64,000 nucleotides of DNA, from the NCBI GenBank assembly GCA_950295325.1, contig OX485808.1, positions 40,819,180 through 40,883,179 of the forward strand, read 5' to 3'. The stretch comes from Polytrichum commune. Taxonomy: Eukaryota; Streptophyta; Polytrichopsida; Polytrichales; Polytrichaceae. The first letter of the stretch is position 1. Every line of letters begins with the position of its first letter. The notes under the pieces are model-generated. The model was not told the DNA's origin. It worked only from the letters and a program-made list of their open reading frames with translations, and did no database searches. Positions 57,801 through 64,000 of this stretch are shown here, piece by piece. A program made the translations under genes and the position numbers.

Positions 57801-58739
57801 CACAAGTTTTTGATGAATTACATTAAAGCAGGAAGACCTCACAATTGTGAGACTCTAGTTATAAAGACTTTCAGAGACTCTTAGAAATTGAGCCTCATGA
57901 AACGTGACATGTCTTCAAAGCTGTACAATCATAGGTGCTGATTACTCACATAATTTGGCACAGACGCAAAACCTTCTCTGAATCGCGATGTCTAATATCA
58001 GTTACATAAGAGGTCTCTTTCCAGACAGTTACTTCGTCGACAAGTATATCCCAGCCTTAGGTAAAGGTTACAAGCACTCATAAATAACATTCACTTCCGC
58101 TGAATCTTGATTTTGCAGGATATCTAAAAATTTCTTCAGGCTCTTTGTTCCTCCATTCCCCTTACTTCCTAATTACCAAGGTTCATAGTTTGTAATATCT
58201 CGATTTAAAAATATGGTAAGGGATATAAGAGGATGTATATTTCTGTAGTATTATAATAACTTGAATCTGTAGATACTATTTAAGTTTTCCTCTATTTCCT
58301 GGCCAGTATATTCTGCTAGTCAAAAAACAGGATAGCGTAGTAAATCGGTGAGAGACAGTGTTATGTAATATCTCAAGAATCTCAGCAGGGAAGTGAAATT
58401 TTTCTTCAGGGATTCCGTAACACAGTAGAAACCAGTGAGAATGACTTATCATGTCTTCAGATGAAGAACGACAGTTGGTCCCTAGTTTTATACAAGTCTG
58501 GCTCATGGTAATACTGATGGAAGAGTATATAAATTTCTTAATTATGCATCCTCGATCTTGATGACTCTACAGTTGAGTAAATCATAATGAGTTAGTGCCC
58601 TGTGCAACAAAAATACCAGAACAATGTCTTATACTTGTTTGAGGACGAAGGGCACAAGTGAAAAGGTAATCAATCATTTATGTCACAAGTGCAGGCGTCA
58701 ATCATTTATGTCAACACAATCCACATACATTACTATAGA
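54851..58739. other. CACTA internal region; no confident gene
   Basis: Short frames occur (55413-55670 plus; 56787-57044 plus). On the minus strand near 55860-55720 a TTTTTACAG acceptor is followed by an open stretch reading QYKITTAEFEGSSLEDAITC before a stop. None shows a domain I can name. They may be remnants of captured host exons or an older ORF1 copy. Confidence 0.4.
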
Positions 58740-58931
58740 TTAGACTGAGCCTCTTACCTCCAACTCGCTAAGAAATTGATGTGTTTCAGGAAAGAGGTGA
58801 AAAGTATCAATGAAGATTATCTTTACTTTCTCATCTGACAATGCTCCTACCCTATGTAGAAGATCCAAAATCACCTGTAAAGTAGATAAAAGTGTGACAA
58901 AATCAGGATGTAGGCCTTGTTGGGTATCCAT
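58740..58931 (-). pseudogene. Exon paralogous to the ORF1 helical exon
   Basis: ATG at 58931; the frame ends in a GAG/GTAAGA donor near 58758. DLLHRVGALSDEKVKIIFID and FPETHQFLSELE align with LLREIATLSDEDVKTLFLEV and FPAINSSLLAKMQ in the exon at 54593. A TTTACAG acceptor sits in the middle, at the homologous position. It is a second copy of the ORF1 5' end, 4.1 kb upstream of the first; no further exons of it were found. Confidence 0.5.
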
Positions 58932-58944
58932 CTCTAAAACCCAT

Positions 58945-59045
58945 TACTACGACGACAACCAAGAATGACAGAATTTCGAAACTATATGAAGGAAAACCTA
59001 AGAGAAATCTCAATGCTTCTTCTTAAGTCCCAGGACGAGGGTATG
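58945..59045. repeat. 101-bp direct repeat, copy 1
   Basis: This segment recurs at 59777-59877 with a single-base difference (TTAAGT against TTCAGT). It starts TACTACGACGACAACC and ends GACGAGGGTATG. Copy 1 lies just upstream of the ATG at 58931. The two copies are 832 bp apart. Confidence 0.95.
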
Positions 59046-59776
59046 CTAATTTCTGGTGGAAACCACGATACATAATTCATCAACAACAATGCAGAACCAG
59101 ATCAAGAACATCTCAGGCAAAACAAGCGATCCATGTGGACTTAGATGGGACATTCTAAATAAGTCGAAGGCGTGATCAAAGCATACTGCATCAAAAACGG
59201 AAAACAATACTCGCAACTTGATGAAGTTGATGTTCCAAAATAAAGCTGGCCACCATTTTATGCCTGGCTGGTATCATTATATTGATGTATCTTACAAGCC
59301 ATCAAAGAAATACCACGAGTTCCAGGTCCAGAAACTTGAAAACTGGCACAACAACGGAGCTCCAAACAAGATTCCTTTCGCAATTGATGTTGACCAGCCA
59401 GTTACACACCCTTAATAGATAACTTGCGGCCAGTAGTTCATAAAGATGAACCAACTTCAGATGGTTTGGAATCGATTGCATGTTTAGAATAGCATTCTTG
59501 ATGTACTAATCTGGATAAGTAGGCTTACTACAACAAACTTGGTTACATGTTGTAGTGAGGCTTCTCAACCTCCAACATGATTACTAAACAGGTGAGCATG
59601 TGAAGGAGTTGATTTTGGAATGTAATAAAGCCTTGTATGAAGTTCGTGATTATCAGATCGTAATTGGTTTTCCGAATTCAGCCTACTTTCCTCGACATAT
59701 ATGATGATATAGGTTTGCCCTAGCATTGTAACATCCCACTGGTGCAGATCTTACCCCAACTTTTACCCACATCCTC
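59046..59776. other. Spacer between the 101-bp direct repeats; no gene
   Basis: A 65-codon plus-strand frame (59218-59415) reads HHFMPGWYHYIDVSYKPS, which I do not recognise. No terminal inverted repeats or obvious element ends flank the spacer. Confidence 0.4.
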
Positions 59777-59877
59777 TACTACGACGACAACCAAGAATGA
59801 CAGAATTTCGAAACTATATGAAGGAAAACCTAAGAGAAATCTCAATGCTTCTTCTTCAGTCCCAGGACGAGGGTATG
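59777..59877. repeat. 101-bp direct repeat, copy 2
   Basis: This is the second copy of the repeat at 58945-59045. Downstream of it (59890-60300) the sequence becomes GC-rich and looks like a 5' leader. Confidence 0.95.
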
Positions 59878-60125
59878 AGGTGAAATTAGAATGACAACAT
59901 TCGCTCACTAAAACTCACCAAATCTCGCTACTCCGACGAAGACTGTGGCTGAAAAAACCCTAAGCTTTCCCTGCCCGTTGCCAACAACCAAAATTCATCC
60001 ATTCCCACCTTCGCTAAATGCCGTTGAAACCTCAAAGCTACACTGCACTACCTCTGAACCTTGCCTCCGAGATGCACACAACCTCTGCGGTTGGGTCTCC
60101 GCTGCGTCCACGAGATGAAAGATGC

Positions 60126-60183
60126 CACCGCGTCTTGCAAGCTTCCGCTAGGGTCACCGCGTCTAGCAAGCTTCCCCTAGGGT
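60126..60183. repeat. 29-bp tandem duplication
   Basis: CACCGCGTCTTGCAAGCTTC at 60126 and CACCGCGTCTAGCAAGCTTC at 60155, each unit ending CTAGGGT, differ at two bases. It lies in a GC-rich patch whose open frame (60018-60563) has no domain. Confidence 0.85.
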
Positions 60184-60563
60184 CGGAGCCAGTCTTGCGG
60201 TCATCGTGCCCAGTCTTCACACGGTGGCATTCGCCGTTCACACGAGAGCCCGAGGTGCTTTACGGCTGCAGGGCAGATTTTGCCCGTGGTATATTTCCCC
60301 CCTCTCTCAAGGGTTTGTTGGCTCTGTTTTTAGACAGAGACTATGCATCAACTTCTCAGTTTCAAAGAGTAAATTTCCTAACCACTTTGCGTTCACACTT
60401 GAATGTTTCATGCTATTTTTGGTCCAATTCATTGAATATGGATGTTAACTATAGTTATATACTTAGTTTTTACTGTAATGGCTACCTAGAATGTATTGAA
60501 AAAAATATAGTTAACTATACTAATTGTGTTGTGTATAGTAATGAAGGCTACCATTTGGAGTGA

Positions 60564-61323
60564 TGTGTTGCTATAACCTTTTACATGAAACTTTTTTTAG
60601 CAACTAAGTTATAGCATATCATTAAGTGCGCCGGCTAACTACTTATTTCATTTGTAATAGATAGGACACTCTCGGTAAAAGCTATATCAACACGGAATTC
60701 CAAGTATTAGCCCAAGTGTAGTTGACAATACAATGTACACTAAATATAATAAGATTTAATGTGTTGGTTCTAGCTTCACATATTCTATAATTGCCCCTTC
60801 AACTGTGAAGTAATGTCACTCTTTGAAGTAATGTGATTTACTTCATGGAGTAATGTCATGTATCAAACACATACTCATTCACTTTGGTGTATCAATCACT
60901 GTGAAGTTCTACTATGTGAAGTTCTACTATTTGCGGGCACATCTACTTAATATCTAAAATTCTTCATGAATGCAGTTGAGAATCACATTCAAACTTATAC
61001 ACTCATGTCTGATTTGCTCTTCGACATATGTTTCTAGGTTTTGCAATGACTTCCTAGTTTATATCTACAAATGTGTCGCAAAATGGTAAGTATCTAATTA
61101 ACTGATGAACTACTCACATTATACGATTTTGGTTATTAAATTACATATAACTACATACAGTTGTTGTTCACTGTGTCAACTACATATAGTTATTACTCAA
61201 CTACATACAGTTATTGCTTAACTACAGTTGTTGTTCACTGTGTCAAGTAATGCTAATTACTACATCAAGTAACGATGTCCGTTTTAAGTAACAAGATTTT
61301 ATTTGCTGAAATACAGATTCAAA
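60564..61323. other. Region upstream of the SET/TNP2 gene; repeat words
   Basis: GAAGTAATGT occurs at 60811 and 60829, and GAGTAATGTCATG and AAGTAATG/AAGTAACG at 60851-61270. ATACAGTTGTTG/ACATACAGTTATT words occur three times at 61155-61215. An ATG/GTAAGT donor at about 61084 and ATACAG acceptor at 61314 suggest a 5' UTR intron for the gene at 61324. Confidence 0.5.
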
Positions 61324-62209
61324 ATGGACGGATCTGCAAGGCGCGCAATGTTGGACCTGGAGCTAGTATGGAACTTGGAGGAAAAAGAAGCAAACAGACA
61401 AAGATTGGTTAAGTATCGATGCCCCTGTAGTATGTGTGCAGGGGGAAAGGTACTGTCTAGAGCAACCATACGGAAACATCTCCGTCGATACAAACGAGAT
61501 CCCGCATTCACGAAATCCATATTGGTAAGTGTTATATTTGTGTTCATTCAATTCTATTGTTTTGTAATTGAGGCACTTTAATTTTGATGTAATAACGATT
61601 CCATTCGTGTAGGCACAAAGAAGACCTTTTGTTGAGGAAGCAACTAAGACGGCTATGGAAGAGTTTTTTAAAGAGATGACAACCCCCACACTTGTCCCTC
61701 AAAAGAAAACTTACACTAACGAGGAGCTGAAATTGATGAATTGGAGGGTTGACAAATTCGATGGGCAGTGGTGTGGTGGACCCATACCAAAGTTTAGTAC
61801 TTTCAACTTTCATGATAGAAAGTGGGAAGTTCAAATTTCTAAGTTTTCATTCATGGGCTGGGGTTTATTTGCAATGGATCCCGCAAAAGCAGGCGATATC
61901 CTTTTGCCATTTGTGGGGCCTCAATACACTAGGACAGAATACCGGAAGATGAAAAGTCTTGTACCCCGCTTCAAAAGCTATGTCCTTAAAGTTGAGGATG
62001 ACATTTACATCGACGGGAGAGTGGAGAGGGGCAATGTTGCAGGATTTATTAATAGCTCCATAGGGCGAGAGGAAATCGGCAATGTAGTGTGGGAGTATAG
62101 TTTGCTTCCAAAGCCTTGGAACAAGAACGAATGGGGTTTTGTTATGACCATTGCATCAAGGGATATAGAAGTAGGAGAAGAGTTGTATGCATATTACTCC
62201 GTGAATTAA
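61324..62209 (+). CDS. Zinc-domain-SET fusion protein carried by the CACTA element
   Basis: Exon 1 is 61324-61524 (ATG to TTG, then GTAAGT); exon 2 is 61613-62209, with stop TAA. Phase 0 joins them into 265 residues. Exon 1 has YRCPCSMCAGGK and IRKHLRRYKRDP, the Cys-Cys...H pattern of the Transpos_assoc domain that begins plant CACTA transposases. Exon 2 has a SET domain: FMGWGLFAMDPAKAGDILL, the substrate-side DDIYIDGRVERGNVAGFINSS, and IASRDIEVGEELYAYYS. The usual NHS motif reads NSS, and the final GEEL...YY is present. SET domains transfer methyl groups from S-adenosylmethionine to lysine, usually on histones; activity here is inferred. Both exons are fully open. Confidence 0.75.
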
Positions 62210-62808
62210 AATTGTGTTATTTTCTCTAAGATATGTCGCGTACGCACTTCATTGCATATTTGAATATCAACTTGCATTACTTGACCTAGTGAACCCCAAC
62301 TGAATGCAGTTAAAAACAAGTTAACCATCTGCATTCCTTATAACTATAAAAGGTTACTTTGAAGTTTCATGCAATGCAATCTTATTGTAGACACATATAC
62401 CTGATGAAAGTAATAAGGCATGTTGTGTTGGATAGCTTTACTTGATACAGTAATTTGCAATACTCGACACAGTGAACTAGTACTGGATGAAGTTGAAAGT
62501 GCCAGAAGAGATCATGTGAAAGTAATGGTTCCTCCTGGATTTGTCGTAAACATACAGGGTTACTGGATCACAAAATGTAATGATTTCTTATTCCTGATGC
62601 AAACACATGTTCAACACCAAGAGGCTTCTTGTGCTAGATAGTAAGATGTCGCCTTTTGCATTACTTGTCGTAGTGAGTATCAACTTAATGCAGGTGAAAG
62701 GACTAGAAGAGAACATGTGCCAAAAATTTAACCCACTAGATTCAACATGTTGAGACATTGGATTAATAAGAGTATATGTATTGTTTCTTGTTGTTGATGC
62801 ACATACAG
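62210..62808. other. Intron or spacer between the SET exon and the TNP2 exon
   Basis: It holds a 73-codon frame (62420-62641) without a domain. An ACATACAG acceptor at 62808 opens the TNP2 exon in phase 0. No promoter is evident, which favours TNP2 being expressed by splicing from the exon at 61324. Confidence 0.45.
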
Positions 62809-64000
62809 GAGGTCAACAACGACATCTACACTGCTAATCGTGACATATGGAATGCGACACAAGAAAGGAGGTACATGACGGTAGAGGCAAACAATGATAC
62901 GGGACAAGATGTAAATGGAGACATATTACTAGAATCAAATACGGAAACAGTGGAAGATAGCAAGGAGGGAGTGGAAGTAGTTCGGATGGTGAACGAGTGT
63001 TTCAAGAGGTATGATGGATTGCCCGCACGCGCAAACACCACATCACACAATGAGGGTATGGAGGAAGAAGACGAAGGTTCACAAGAAGACGAGGACGGGA
63101 TGGCCAACATGGAAGTACCTTTACTTGAAGAGAGCAATGAAGAAAATGAGTCAAGTATGGAGGATTTATTGAAAGAAGCGAGAACTCCGCTCTTCAAGGA
63201 TAGCCCCACCAACCGCTTGCAAGCAATCCTAATGCTTCTCAATGTATGCAACATTTTTGGAGTTCCAAACGCATGTGTGGACGAGTTGCTAAAGTTGCTT
63301 AAACATGATCTACTCCCCAAAGAGAACACTTGCCCTCCTTCACATTACGAGGCCAAGAAATTAGTGAGGAAGTTGGGTTTAAGCTACAACACTATTCATG
63401 CGTGCAAGAATGGGCATTGCTTGTTCAGGAATGAACTGAAGGACGCGAAAGAGTGTCCTCAATGCAAAGAATCGCGGTATATTCCCGGTAGTGACCGCAT
63501 TCCAGTGAAAGTGTTGCGACATTTTCCTCTTATACCTCGGTTGCTCCGAATGTACCGTTGCAAACGGTTGGCAGAGCTTATGACGTGGCATGTGGAGGGA
63601 AAAAACAATGACAACAAAGTGAGATCGGTAGTGGATTCAAAGGCATGGAAACACGTGGACGCAAGGTAGCTGGACTTTGCGAAGGAGCCAAGAAACCTAC
63701 GTTTGGCACTAGCCTTGGATGGTGTCAATCCATTTTCCAACCAATCTTGAAGTCATTCAATATGGCCAGTGATTTTGTTAAACTACAATTTACCACCATG
63801 GCTAGTTACGAAACGGTTTTTTGTGATGTTAACCCTAATCATTCCCGGAAAAGAAAGTGCGAAAGAGAAGAATATCCATGTGTATTTAGCACCGCTTATA
63901 GAGGAGCTTCAAAGGTTGTGGAAAGGCGTGATGACAATAGATGGATCCGTTTTGGAGAAGGCGAGTTCAAGTGAGGGGAGTATTTATTCCACAAACCCAA
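62809..64000 (+). pseudogene. CACTA transposase (TNP2), stop-broken and cut by the window edge
   Basis: The exon begins after ACATACAG in phase 0. An acidic leader precedes the TNP2 domain: LFKDSPTNRLQAILMLLNVC, LLPKENTCPPSHYEAKKLVR, LSYNTIHACKNGHCLFRNEL, CPQCKESRY, KVLRHFPLIPRLLRMY and SKAWKHVDA. A TAG at 63667 and a TGA near 63750 interrupt the frame, but homology continues without a frameshift: EPRNLRLALALDGVNPF (holding the first catalytic Asp), WPVILLNYNLPPWLVTKRFF and LIEELQRLWKGV, to the edge. Stops make this copy unable to produce transposase. The rest lies outside the window. Confidence 0.85.

Larger units (their letters stand above)
48888..64000. mobile_element. CACTA (En/Spm) transposon, >15.1 kb, right end outside the window
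   Basis: The left end is CACTACTACAAAA at 48888-48900, the classic plant CACTA terminus, preceded by AAA, the likely 3-bp duplication. The first kilobase is full of short direct and inverted words around GAAGTAA/TTACTTC and AAGTAATG, as in CACTA subterminal regions. Inside are a minus-strand ORF1 gene (50056-54850), a plus-strand transposase (from 61324) and a SET-domain exon. The two genes diverge from a 5-6 kb middle. The far terminus and exact length cannot be seen. Confidence 0.85.

Noticed and set aside
60018..60563. 181-codon plus-strand ORF
   Set aside because: It runs from a GC-rich patch with a 29-bp duplication into AT-rich sequence and shows no domain.

Overview
The window is nuclear DNA of a land plant. 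It holds GT-AG spliced genes, plant-type CACTA, hAT-like and Ty3/gypsy elements, and long AT-rich stretches without genes. I recognise no single-copy housekeeping gene and no bacterial or organellar gene. A transposase of the FAENY/GHGKG type and very repeat-rich sequence make a non-flowering plant (bryophyte, lycophyte, fern or gymnosperm) my best guess, at low confidence. Nearly all of the 64 kb is transposons, many nested in one another.

Layout. 1-6.85 kb: LTR pieces of a TGTGAGCC...GGCTCACA family, including a 4.28-kb LTR-bounded insert with target duplication GTAGT. 6.9-12.0 kb: a decayed Ty3/gypsy gag-pol, all in one frame, cut by two small hAT-like elements with 8-bp target duplications. 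12.0-14.2 kb: no gene, one tRNA-like (SINE-like) segment. 14.2-16.3 kb: GC-rich pieces of a second LTR element, here called the CCGGA element. 17.4-30.5 kb: the most gene-like block. It has a spliced plus-strand DDE-transposase-like gene (17.9-21.8 kb) and two minus-strand genes for related proteins with an N-terminal domain plus coiled coil (23.6-25.4 kb and 27.2-30.5 kb). The second of these ends in two RING-like zinc domains. 31-33.5 kb: repeats. 33.5-47.3 kb: three LTRs (about 1.26 kb each) and ORF pieces of the CCGGA element in both orientations. One LTR is split by a solo LTR (duplication CCGGA) and by a 2.3-kb hAT-like element (duplication GGGAGGAT). 48.9 kb to beyond the right edge: a CACTA element starting with CACTACTACAAAA.

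The CACTA element carries a minus-strand ORF1 gene of seven phase-compatible exons (50.1-54.6 kb) and a plus-strand TNP2 transposase (from 61.3 kb). Between the first TNP2-side exon and the TNP2 exon lies an intact exon encoding a SET domain with its own stop codon. Splice phases allow either a zinc-domain-SET protein or a zinc-domain-TNP2 protein, and the TNP2 exon has two stops. This SET-carrying CACTA element and the 17-30 kb transposase/RING block are the best candidates for undescribed biology.

Insertion order from the duplications: the CCGGA-element LTR was there first, then the TGTGAGCC LTR and the CACGGG hAT-like element landed inside it. The same hAT-like family also hit the gag-pol element twice.
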